A DNA stretch of 35,870 nt, taken from the NCBI GenBank assembly GCA_903928015.1, contig CAIYPF010000202.1:1-35870 (forward strand), in the 5' to 3' direction. Numbering within the stretch: position 1 is the stretch's first letter; the number at the start of each line of letters is the position of its first letter. This document shows positions 20,917-31,065 of this stretch, one piece after another. Under the pieces are notes generated by a model, which was not told where the DNA came from, made no database searches, and was given only the letters and a program-made list of their open reading frames with translations. Source of the DNA: an uncultured Gammaproteobacteria bacterium (GTDB lineage: Bacteria; Pseudomonadota; Gammaproteobacteria; Pseudomonadales; UBA5518). Position numbers and translations under genes: made by a program.

Positions 20917-23019
20917 GTGAATCCAGTTAGGAAGACGTTCAAGTACGGTACGCACACCGTCACGCTGGAGACCGGGCGCGTTGCCCGCCAGGCGACGGGC
21001 GCGGTCGTTATCACCATCGACAACACCACCGTGCTCTGCACCGTGGTGGGCGCCAAGAGCGCCAAGGAAGGGCAGGATTTCTTCCCGCTCTCCGTTCACT
21101 ACATCGAGAAGACCTTTGCAGCGGGCAAGATTCCCGGCGGCTTCTTCAAGCGCGAAGGCCGGCTCTCCGAGAAAGAGACCCTCACCTCCCGCCTGATCGA
21201 CCGCCCTATCCGTCCGTTGTTTCCCAACGGCTTCCGCAACGAAGTGCAGGTGCTCTGCACCGTGCTCTCGACCGACCGCACGACCGATCCGGATATCGCC
21301 GCGATGCTCGGCACCTCGGCCGCGCTCTCGATCTCGGGCATTCCCTTCGAAGGCCCGATCGCTGGCGCTCGCGTGGGCTTCACCGCCGAGTCGGGCTACG
21401 TACTGAACCCCGACTACGAGCAGATGAAAGGCTCGCTCCTCGATATGGTCGTCGCCGGCACTGAAGATGCCGTGCTGATGGTCGAGTCCGAGGCGCAGGA
21501 ACTCACCGAAGACCAGATGTTGGGCGCCGTGCTCTTCGCACACCAGGAAATGCAGTGTGCAATCAAGGCGATCAAGGAACTTGCTGCCGAGTGCGGCAAG
21601 CCGCGCTGGGAGATTGCTGCAGTTTCTGAAGACACCGGCCTCGCAGACAGCCTGCGCGAGCAGTTCGGTCACGAGATCGGCGAGGCCTACCGCATCACCG
21701 AGAAACAGTCCCGCTACGCCCGTGTCGGCGAGCTACGCAACGCCGCCATCGCCGCTCTGGCGGTAGACGGTGGCCCCAGCGCCGAGACCGTCTCCAAGGC
21801 CTTCGGCAAACTGGAGAAGAAAATCGTCCGCGAGCGCATCGTCAACGGCAAGCCCCGCATCGACGGCCGCGACCTGCACACGGTCCGCCCGATCATGTCC
21901 GAAGTGGGCGTTCTGCCCCGCGTGCACGGCTCGGCGCTTTTCACGCGTGGCGAGACGCAGGCTCTGGTGGTCACCACCCTCGGCACCACCCGTGACGCAC
22001 AGATCATCGATGCGCTTCACGGCGAGTTCCGCGACTCCTTCATGCTGCACTACAACTTCCCGCCCTACTCGGTCGGTGAGTGCGGCCGGATCGGGGCCCC
22101 GGGCCGTCGCGAGGTTGGCCACGGCCGTCTCGCCCGTCGTGGCGTAGCAGCCGTGCTGCCCTCGCCCGATGACTTCCCCTACACCATCCGCGTTGTGTCC
22201 GAGGTGACCGAGTCGAACGGCTCGAGCTCCATGGCCAGCGTCTGCGGCGCGAGTCTTGCGATGATGGATGCTGGCGTGCCGCTGCGCGCGCCGGTGGCCG
22301 GCATCGCGATGGGTCTGGTGAAGGAAGGCAACAAGCACGCCGTGATCACCGACATCCTGGGCGACGAGGATCACCTCGGCGACATGGACTTCAAGGTGGC
22401 CGGTACCGCCGAGGGCGTCACTGCCCTGCAGATGGACATCAAGATCACCGGCATCAACGAGGAGATCATGGAGTCGGCGCTTGAGAAGGCCCGCGTTGCG
22501 CGCCTGCACATCCTGGCCGAGATGAGCCGCGCGATCACCATGCCGCGCACCAGCATCTCCGATCACGCACCCCAGATCGTCACCATCCGCATCGACCCGG
22601 ACAAGATCCGCGATGTTATCGGCAAGGGCGGCAGCGTGATCCGTTCGATCACCGAAGAGACCGGCGCCTCCATCGATATCGACGATGACGGCACCGTGCG
22701 CATCTACGGCTCGAATGCCGCATCGCGCGATGCGGCGCTTGCGCGTGTAGAGACGATCACCGCCGAAGCCAAGGTGGGCGAGATCTACACCGGCACCGTC
22801 GCACGCATCGTCGACTTCGGTGCTTTCGTGACGATCCTGCCCGGCAAGGATGGCTTGGTGCACATCTCGCAGATCGCCAACCAGCGCATCGAGAACGTCA
22901 CCGACGTCTTGAGCGAAGGCCAGCAGGTTCGCGTGAAAGTGCTGGATGTCGACCCCCGCGGCCGCATCAAGCTGAGCATCAAGGAAGTGGCCGAGGACGA
23001 AGCGCCCGAAGCCAACTGA
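20917..23019 (+). CDS. pnp: Polyribonucleotide nucleotidyltransferase (PNPase)
   Basis: PNPase degrades RNA 3' to 5' by phosphorolysis, partly within the RNA degradosome. The GTG at 20917, preceded by GAGAGGA at 20902-20908, gives the family N-terminus ([20 protein letters not shown]) and 700 residues. An upstream GTG at 20875 would add 14 unrelated residues. The protein has two RNase PH domains ([20 protein letters not shown] in the first, [19 protein letters not shown] in the second). A KH domain ([18 protein letters not shown]) and an S1 domain ([20 protein letters not shown]) end the protein. Confidence 0.98.
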   Translation: MNPVRKTFKYGTHTVTLETGRVARQATGAVVITIDNTTVLCTVVGAKSAKEGQDFFPLSVHYIEKTFAAGKIPGGFFKREGRLSEKETLTSRLIDRPIRPLFPNGFRNEVQVLCTVLSTDRTTDPDIAAMLGTSAALSISGIPFEGPIAGARVGFTAESGYVLNPDYEQMKGSLLDMVVAGTEDAVLMVESEAQELTEDQMLGAVLFAHQEMQCAIKAIKELAAECGKPRWEIAAVSEDTGLADSLREQFGHEIGEAYRITEKQSRYARVGELRNAAIAALAVDGGPSAETVSKAFGKLEKKIVRERIVNGKPRIDGRDLHTVRPIMSEVGVLPRVHGSALFTRGETQALVVTTLGTTRDAQIIDALHGEFRDSFMLHYNFPPYSVGECGRIGAPGRREVGHGRLARRGVAAVLPSPDDFPYTIRVVSEVTESNGSSSMASVCGASLAMMDAGVPLRAPVAGIAMGLVKEGNKHAVITDILGDEDHLGDMDFKVAGTAEGVTALQMDIKITGINEEIMESALEKARVARLHILAEMSRAITMPRTSISDHAPQIVTIRIDPDKIRDVIGKGGSVIRSITEETGASIDIDDDGTVRIYGSNAASRDAALARVETITAEAKVGEIYTGTVARIVDFGAFVTILPGKDGLVHISQIANQRIENVTDVLSEGQQVRVKVLDVDPRGRIKLSIKEVAEDEAPEAN

Positions 23020-23039
23020 TTCCGCGACTGCGGAACGGG

Positions 23040-23064
23040 AAAGGGGGCGAAAGCCCCCTTTTTT
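23040..23064 (+). terminator. Intrinsic terminator of pnp
   Basis: AAGGGGGC pairs with GCCCCCTT around a GAAA tetraloop and is followed by a T run to 23064. It starts 20 bases after the pnp stop and lies before the convergent acs end. The A-rich upstream flank gives only a short T run on the other strand, so it may also serve acs weakly. Confidence 0.92.
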
Positions 23065-23111
23065 GTGCCCGTACATCGGTGAGAGCGGCCGCTCTGATGG
23101 CCGCAATCGGC

Positions 23112-25049
<1,938 letters not shown>

Positions 25050-25060
25050 GGGAGGGGGCC

Positions 25061-25915
25061 TCAGCTCGCGGGCAGGGTCAGGGTGATGTTGTCGATCAGG
25101 CGGGTGCGTCCGAGCCATGCGGCAGCGAGGATGACGAGGTCCTGCTCTGCCGCTGCCGGCTCCAGGGTTCGTGCGCAGCGCACCGAGAAATAATCCGGCA
25201 GGAATCCTGCGTGCAGCAGTTCTACCCTGGCCTCTGCCTCGGCCAGCGGATAACTGCGATCGCCAGCGAGGATGCGCTCGCGTGTGGAGCGGAGGATGCG
25301 GTAGAGGGCGGGCGCAATATCGCGCTCGGCGGCGCTCAGGTAGCCGTTGCGTGAACTGAGCGCCAGGCCATCGTCGGCGCGCGCCACCGGTGCCTCGATG
25401 ATCTCGATTGGCATGCACAGGTCCTGGACCATGCGCTTCACCACCGCGAGTTGCTGGAAATCCTTTATGCCGAACACGGCGGCATCGGGCTGCACGATGT
25501 TGAAGAGCTTCGCGACGATGGTGGTGACGCCGGTGAAATGCCCCGGGCGCGTGGCGCCGCAGAGGATGTTGGTCATCGTGGGCACGGCGACGGTGGTTTG
25601 TTCCTCGACGCCGTTGGGATAGATCTCGCGGTCCGTTGGACAGAAGAGGGCGCTGCAGTCCGCGCTCTCGAGTTTCTCGATGTCGGCGTCCATGGTGCGC
25701 GGGTAGAGGGCGTAGTCTTCGTTTTTCCCGAACTGCAACGGGTTCACGAAAATGCTCACCACCGTGCGCTGGCCGTGCCGTGCGGCGAGCCGCACCAGTT
25801 GCAGATGCCCGTCGTGCAGATTGCCCAGCGTGGGTACGAAAACCGTGCGCTCGCCGGCTGCTCGCCAGCGGCCGACAGTGGCGCGGATCTCGTCGAACGT
25901 CCTGCAGATGTCCAT
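25061..25915 (-). CDS. panC: Pantothenate synthetase
   Basis: PanC joins pantoate and beta-alanine using ATP, giving pantothenate for coenzyme A. The 284-residue product has the HIGH-type nucleotide-binding motif [42 protein letters not shown] and the KMSKS-type [11 protein letters not shown]. Two conserved motif positions differ from the usual sequence: [10 protein letters not shown] instead of PTMGNLHDGH, and FGIKDFQQL where Glu or Gln usually precedes the Lys. It follows panB and precedes acs on the minus strand. No panD is present in this cluster. Confidence 0.96.
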   Translation of the reverse strand: MDICRTFDEIRATVGRWRAAGERTVFVPTLGNLHDGHLQLVRLAARHGQRTVVSIFVNPLQFGKNEDYALYPRTMDADIEKLESADCSALFCPTDREIYPNGVEEQTTVAVPTMTNILCGATRPGHFTGVTTIVAKLFNIVQPDAAVFGIKDFQQLAVVKRMVQDLCMPIEIIEAPVARADDGLALSSRNGYLSAAERDIAPALYRILRSTRERILAGDRSYPLAEAEARVELLHAGFLPDYFSVRCARTLEPAAAEQDLVILAAAWLGRTRLIDNITLTLPAS

Positions 25916-25954
25916 CGTGTGGTTGCCTCTACGTGTCTCGGACCGAGTGCTTGC

Positions 25955-26746
25955 TCAGTCGAAACCGTGTTCCGGCCCGGGGAAGCTGCCCTCGCGGACC
26001 GCATTTGAATAAGCCTCCAGCGCGCCCTGGATGCTGCCACCGCTGGAAAGGAAGTTGCGGACGAAGCGCGGCGGACGGGGGTTCATGCCGAGCAGGTCGT
26101 GCATCACGAGCACCTGCGCGTCGGTAGCAGCGCCAGCACCGATGCCTATCACCGGGATCGAAAGTCGTGCAGTGATCAGGGATGCCAGTTCGCGAGGCAC
26201 GCATTCCAGCACCAGCATGGAGGCGCCTGCCTCCTGCAGGCCCAGCGCGTCAGCGAGGATGCGCTCGGCGTCTTCCGGATTGCGGCCTTGCACGATCCAG
26301 CCGCCGAAACTGTTTACCGACTGAGGCGTGAGCCCGAGGTGGCTGCATACCGGCACGCCCCGTTCAGCCAGCGCTTTGACGGTGTCGAAGAGCCACGCGC
26401 CGCCTTCGAGTTTCACCATATGGGCGCCGGCTCGCATCAGCTCTGCGGCGTTCCCGATGGCCTCTGGCTGAGAGGCGTAACTCATGAACGGCATGTCCGC
26501 GATCACCATCGGAAGCGTCACTGCCCGGCTGACGCAGCGGGTGTGGTAGCTCATGTCTGCGATGGTCACCGGCAAGGTGGTCGAGTGTCCCTGCAGCACC
26601 ATCCCGAGGGAATCACCGATCAGGATGGTCTCGATGCCCGCGGCCTCTGCCGACCGGGCAAAGCTCGCGTCATAGGCAGTGACACAGCTGAAGCGGCGCT
26701 TTTCGCGCTTCATGTCGTGCAGCGTCCTGACGGTTACCGCTTTCAT
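25955..26746 (-). CDS. panB: 3-methyl-2-oxobutanoate hydroxymethyltransferase
   Basis: PanB makes ketopantoate from alpha-ketoisovalerate and methylene-tetrahydrofolate, the first step to pantothenate. The 263-residue protein is the family length. It shows VTAYDASFARSAEAAGIE, GDSLGMVLQGHSTTLPVT, VIADMPFMSY, AHMVKLEG, HLGLTPQS and GIGAGAATDAQVLVMHDLLG. The folate donor link to folK upstream is functional as well as positional. It is 38 bases upstream of panC. Confidence 0.97.
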   Translation of the reverse strand: MKAVTVRTLHDMKREKRRFSCVTAYDASFARSAEAAGIETILIGDSLGMVLQGHSTTLPVTIADMSYHTRCVSRAVTLPMVIADMPFMSYASQPEAIGNAAELMRAGAHMVKLEGGAWLFDTVKALAERGVPVCSHLGLTPQSVNSFGGWIVQGRNPEDAERILADALGLQEAGASMLVLECVPRELASLITARLSIPVIGIGAGAATDAQVLVMHDLLGMNPRPPRFVRNFLSSGGSIQGALEAYSNAVREGSFPGPEHGFD

Positions 26747-26760
26747 CTGGCGCCGCGTGT

Positions 26761-27414
26761 TCAGAAGAAGGTGGGGTTGAAGTAGTGCCGCCCGGGCCCT
26801 ACCTGAAGGATGTATTCGACTAGCTCGTTATAGTGTTTATCGTCATTTGCGAAGTCAATAGAAGCCGCGTTCACGATAAGGAGCGGCGCGTCGTCGTAGA
26901 AGTGGAAGAACTGACTGTAGGCCTCGTTCAGCTGCTCCAGGTAGCGCCGCTCGATCATCTGCTCGAAGGCAATTCCACGTCTCTGGATGCGCTCGAAAAG
27001 CACGTCTACGGGCGCCTGCAGGTAAATGACCAGTTCCGGGCGCGGTGCGCTTGGCATCAGCCGCTCGAAGATCATCTGGTACAGGCCGAACTCGTCTGCC
27101 GCGAGATTGGTCTCGGCGAAGAGCCGGTCTTTCTCGATCAGGTAGTCTGCGACGCGGCCGCTCTCGAAGAGATCGGCCTGACGCAGGATGTCGAGTTGGC
27201 GCACGCGTTGGAACAGGAAGTAGAGCTGGGTGGCCAGGGCGTTTTTCGAGCGTTGCCGGTAGAAGGCTTCGAGGAAGGGGTTGTCGGCGGCCTCCTCCAG
27301 CATGGTCTGGTGGCCAAAGGTCTCGGCGAGGCGCCGTGCGAGCGTGCTCTTTCCAGCTCCGATGGCCCCCTCAACCGCGATGTAGCGGGGAACCCGTGCC
27401 TCACGCGGTGGCAT
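26761..27414 (-). CDS. Deoxynucleoside kinase family protein
   Basis: The product resembles bacterial deoxyadenosine/deoxyguanosine kinases, which phosphorylate salvaged deoxynucleosides. The start chosen is ATG at 27414, with GGAG seven bases upstream and a 14-base overlap with the end of folK. It gives 217 residues. The P-loop GAIGAGKS is at residues 16-23. ALATQLYFLFQR and a DR motif in IEKDRLFAETNLA fit the family. A lid-like arginine-rich segment follows (FERIQRRGIAFEQMIERRYL). The exact nucleoside cannot be read from sequence. Its place between folK and panB differs from the P. aeruginosa order as I recall it. Confidence 0.88.
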   Translation of the reverse strand: MPPREARVPRYIAVEGAIGAGKSTLARRLAETFGHQTMLEEAADNPFLEAFYRQRSKNALATQLYFLFQRVRQLDILRQADLFESGRVADYLIEKDRLFAETNLAADEFGLYQMIFERLMPSAPRPELVIYLQAPVDVLFERIQRRGIAFEQMIERRYLEQLNEAYSQFFHFYDDAPLLIVNAASIDFANDDKHYNELVEYILQVGPGRHYFNPTFF

Positions 27415-27919
27415 GCAAGGACTCCGGATCCCGGCCAAGGCGAATCAGGCCTTCGTGACTGAGTTGAGCGCGCAGCGACTGCAGTCGCCGACCATCCGGC
27501 AGCAGCAGCGAGGGTGCCAGTTCACAGAGCGGGAAGACCACGAAATTGCGCTCGGCGATTCGCGGGTGTGGCACTGCCAGCTGTCGCGATATCACCCTGT
27601 GATGGCCGTGAAGCAGCAGGTCGAGATCGAGGGTGCGAGTCCCCCAGCGTACTGTGCGTACGCGCCCTGCGACTTTCTCGATTCGGTGCAGCCACTCAAG
27701 GAGCTTTGCGGGCGCGAGAGAGGAGCGCAGTTCCGCCACGCCGTTCAGATAATCTTCCTGTGTGCCCGGGCCCACGGCCTTGCTGCGATACCACGCGCTG
27801 GTGCGGACGAGGCGTGTGGATGGCAGTCGGGAAAGTTCGCGGCAGGCGAAGCGGGCGTGCGCAACCCGGTCGCCCAGATTGGTGCCGATGCCCACGAAGA
27901 CGCGTGACTCAGCCGCCAT
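27401..27919 (-). CDS. folK: 2-amino-4-hydroxy-6-hydroxymethyldihydropteridine pyrophosphokinase
   Basis: FolK pyrophosphorylates the pterin that FolP then joins to p-aminobenzoate. The start at 27919 (ATG, MAAESRVFVGIGTNLGDR) overlaps the pcnB stop by 11 bases and gives 172 residues. The longer ORF to 28093 is a pcnB shadow. Conserved features are FVGIGTNLGDR, YLNGVAEL, the metal and ATP-binding segment RWGTRTLDLDLLLHG, and PHPRIAERNFVVFPLCELAP. The next gene overlaps its 3' end, so pcnB-folK-dgk are tightly coupled. Confidence 0.95.
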   Translation of the reverse strand: MAAESRVFVGIGTNLGDRVAHARFACRELSRLPSTRLVRTSAWYRSKAVGPGTQEDYLNGVAELRSSLAPAKLLEWLHRIEKVAGRVRTVRWGTRTLDLDLLLHGHHRVISRQLAVPHPRIAERNFVVFPLCELAPSLLLPDGRRLQSLRAQLSHEGLIRLGRDPESLHATA

Positions 27920-29297
27920 CGCCGCCGGCACCGCCCCTGGATCTGCGTCGCCTGCGACGCCGCGCCGGAGCTGCGTCAGGTGCGCGGGGAATTGCAGGTT
28001 CTTCGCCGGCTTGCTGTCGGGTCCACCATTCGCCAGCGCCGGCCAGATCCTCGCCTGCCTGCTCCCTGAGCAACAGGAAATCATAGGCGGCACGAAAACG
28101 CGGGTGCGCGGCGAGCCGCATCGGGCTGCGTCTGGACTCGAGCCGGTGCTGGAGCTCCCAGATTTCCCGCATCGGCGTGGCGAAACGGCGTGGAATCGTT
28201 ATGAGGCGCACCTGCGCGCCGATGACATCGGCCGCGGCGTCATGGAGTGCGGCTATCGGTGGTTCGCCTCGCGCCTCCAGCAGGCTCATGCGGCGCACCA
28301 TCGGGGGCCACAGCAGGGCGGCAAACAGGAATGCGGGCGTAACGGGCTTGTAGTTCGCGATGCGATCGTCGCTGTTGCGCAGCGCACCCGTGACCAGATT
28401 CCTCTGCAGGGGCGCCCGGCGAATGGCATCTGCCGTAGCCGGGAAGAGAAGCTCGAAGATCCGGTGATGCTCCAGCAGTGCGAAGGTTTTCTCGCCCTTG
28501 CCAGCCAGCAGCAGCTTCAGGATTTCATCAAACATCCGCGCTGCAGCGACGCCCTCGATCAGCTGCCGGCAGCGTGCGATGGCTGCGACTGCGAAGGGAT
28601 CGATCACGAAATCCAGTTTGGCGGCAAAGCGGATGGCCCGGATCATCCGCACGGGATCTTCCTGGAAGCGCTGTGCGGGATCACCGACCACTCTGAGCAG
28701 TTTCGAACCCAGATCCTCCACGCCGGTGGAGAAATCCAGTACCACGTTGGCGTCAGGGTCGTAATAGAGGCCGTTGACCGTGAAGTCCCGGCGAAGGGCA
28801 TCTTCTTCAACGCTGCCGAAAACGTTGTCGCGCAGCAGCATCCCCGAGGTGGCACATACGGCGCTCTCCTGGCTGGAGCGCTCGACGGTGTCTTCGTCCC
28901 CGTCCGCACCCTCGCCCGTCTCCGGGTCGCTGTCGAAGCCGGGGCTGTGGTGCCCGCGAAAGGTCGAGACCTCGATGATTTCGCGGCCGGAGCGCACGTG
29001 CACGATCTGGAAGCGCCGGCCGACGATCCGCGAGCGCCGGAACAGCGCATGGACCTCGCCCGGATGGGCGCTGGTGGAAACGTCGAAATCCTTGGGCGGG
29101 TGCCCGAGCAGCAGGTCGCGGACGCATCCGCCGACCAGATAGGACTCGAAACCCGCTCCGCGCAGAGTGCGGACCACGTTCAGCGCGTCCTGACTGATCA
29201 GTTCCGGGGTGATGCCGTGCTCCCGAGGGCCGTAGCGTCGGGGCCCGGTCGCCTCGGGTGCGTCAGACAGTGATCCAGGCGGGGCCGATTGGTTCAA
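27909..29297 (-). CDS. pcnB: Poly(A) polymerase I
   Basis: PcnB adds poly(A) tails that promote RNA decay. The 462-residue protein has the class II nucleotidyltransferase core YLVGGCVRDLLLG and KDFDVST, with catalytic Asp70 and Asp72. It also has the RRDFTVN motif (169-175), QEDPVRMIRAIRFAAKL and a basic Arg-rich tail. An acidic insert of about 15 residues lies near 120-150 compared with the E. coli protein. The start is TTG at 29297; no strong ribosome-binding site is visible, and no better in-frame start is seen. It lies downstream of the CrcZ-like RNA, in the same place as in Pseudomonas. Confidence 0.95.
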   Translation of the reverse strand: MNQSAPPGSLSDAPEATGPRRYGPREHGITPELISQDALNVVRTLRGAGFESYLVGGCVRDLLLGHPPKDFDVSTSAHPGEVHALFRRSRIVGRRFQIVHVRSGREIIEVSTFRGHHSPGFDSDPETGEGADGDEDTVERSSQESAVCATSGMLLRDNVFGSVEEDALRRDFTVNGLYYDPDANVVLDFSTGVEDLGSKLLRVVGDPAQRFQEDPVRMIRAIRFAAKLDFVIDPFAVAAIARCRQLIEGVAAARMFDEILKLLLAGKGEKTFALLEHHRIFELLFPATADAIRRAPLQRNLVTGALRNSDDRIANYKPVTPAFLFAALLWPPMVRRMSLLEARGEPPIAALHDAAADVIGAQVRLITIPRRFATPMREIWELQHRLESRRSPMRLAAHPRFRAAYDFLLLREQAGEDLAGAGEWWTRQQAGEEPAIPRAPDAAPARRRRRRRSRGGAGGDGG

Positions 29298-29336
29298 TAA
29301 GGGACGCTTCTGATGGGCTTGGGCGTAACGGGCCGG

Positions 29337-29342
29337 AGTGTA
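29337..29342 (-). promoter_or_regulatory. Candidate -10 element for pcnB
   Basis: TACACT on the minus strand lies 40 bases before the pcnB start and below the CrcZ-like terminator. No recognisable -35 is found at 16-18 bases. If it is not a promoter, pcnB would depend on read-through from the sigma-54 unit upstream. Confidence 0.3.
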
Positions 29343-29375
29343 GCACAGGGGCCATCACGCAGATTCAGGGCCCAT

Positions 29376-29457
29376 AAACAACGAGGGGAAGCACGTAGGC
29401 TTCCCCTCTGGAGGTCTCTGTCCCGGTTACTTTTATTGTTCGAATCTTATTGTTATG
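29376..29457 (-). ncRNA. Putative CrcZ-like Hfq/Crc-sequestering small RNA
   Basis: A sigma-54 promoter on the minus strand would start a transcript near 29457 that ends at the hairpin at 29383-29408, about 80 nt. The first 30 nt contain two exact AAnAAnAA motifs, AACAATAA, at 29454-29447 and 29440-29433. These are the A-rich sites bound by Hfq with Crc in Pseudomonas. The location between cbrB and pcnB is that of crcZ, which CbrB activates through sigma-54. No ORF with a ribosome-binding site is evident. Pseudomonas CrcZ is several times longer with more motifs, so this is a reduced form or an independent analogue. Sequence homology cannot be judged here. Confidence 0.7.
29383..29408 (-). 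terminator. Terminator hairpin of the CrcZ-like RNA
   Basis: A perfect 10-bp stem, GAGGGGAAGC with GCTTCCCCTC, encloses a 6-base loop. On the minus strand it is followed by GTTGTTTA, an imperfect U tract, so termination may be partial and allow read-through to pcnB. No T run is present on the plus side. Confidence 0.75.
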
Positions 29458-29467
29458 CCAAGTGCAA

Positions 29468-29483
29468 GGCATTCTGCGTGCCA
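29468..29483 (-). promoter_or_regulatory. Sigma-54 (RpoN) -24/-12 promoter
   Basis: The minus strand reads TGGCACGCAGAATGCC. The first seven bases match the -24 consensus TGGCACG exactly, and the GC of the -12 box is at the correct 10-base spacing after the GG. Only the first T of TTGC and the following A/T differ from consensus. It lies about 130 bases downstream of the gene for the sigma-54 activator CbrB and just upstream of the A-rich motifs. Confidence 0.85.
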
Positions 29484-29502
29484 GTTGCAAACATGTGATG
29501 CA

Positions 29503-29515
29503 AATCAATGTCTTA
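29503..29515 (+). promoter_or_regulatory. Integration host factor (IHF) binding site
   Basis: AATCAATGTCTTA matches the IHF consensus WATCAANNNNTTR at every defined position and is flanked by an A8 tract. It lies 20 bases upstream of the sigma-54 -24 element and 38 bases from the nearest GTTAC site, where a DNA bend would bring activator and polymerase together. Confidence 0.65.
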
Positions 29516-29553
29516 AAAAAAATGGCTGGGGCGGCGCGCGATTTGGCGGGTGA

Positions 29554-29605
29554 GGTTGTTACGTTTGGACCCGACGGTGGTTACGTTTGGATGCGACGCG
29601 TAACA
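29554..29605. promoter_or_regulatory. Upstream activator sites, probable CbrB enhancer
   Basis: Two near-identical 16-base copies, GGTTGTTACGTTTGGA (29554-29569) and GGTGGTTACGTTTGGA (29576-29591), are spaced 22 bases apart, two helical turns. An inverted GTAACA follows at 29600-29605. They lie about 95-150 bases before the predicted sigma-54 start and immediately after the cbrB stop. GTTAC/GTAAC half-sites are, as I recall, the type reported for CbrB in Pseudomonas. Confidence 0.6.
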
Positions 29606-29614
29606 GTCTTGCGT

Positions 29615-31024
<1,410 letters not shown>

Positions 31025-31065
31025 GTTTACAGCCTCGTGTTGTGCTCGGTGGGCCGACGGACACC

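Noticed and set aside
25050..25418. Extended N-terminus for acetyl-CoA synthetase
   Set aside because: The added residues overlap panC in another frame and are Arg/Pro-rich; the ATG at 25049 gives the normal family start and length.
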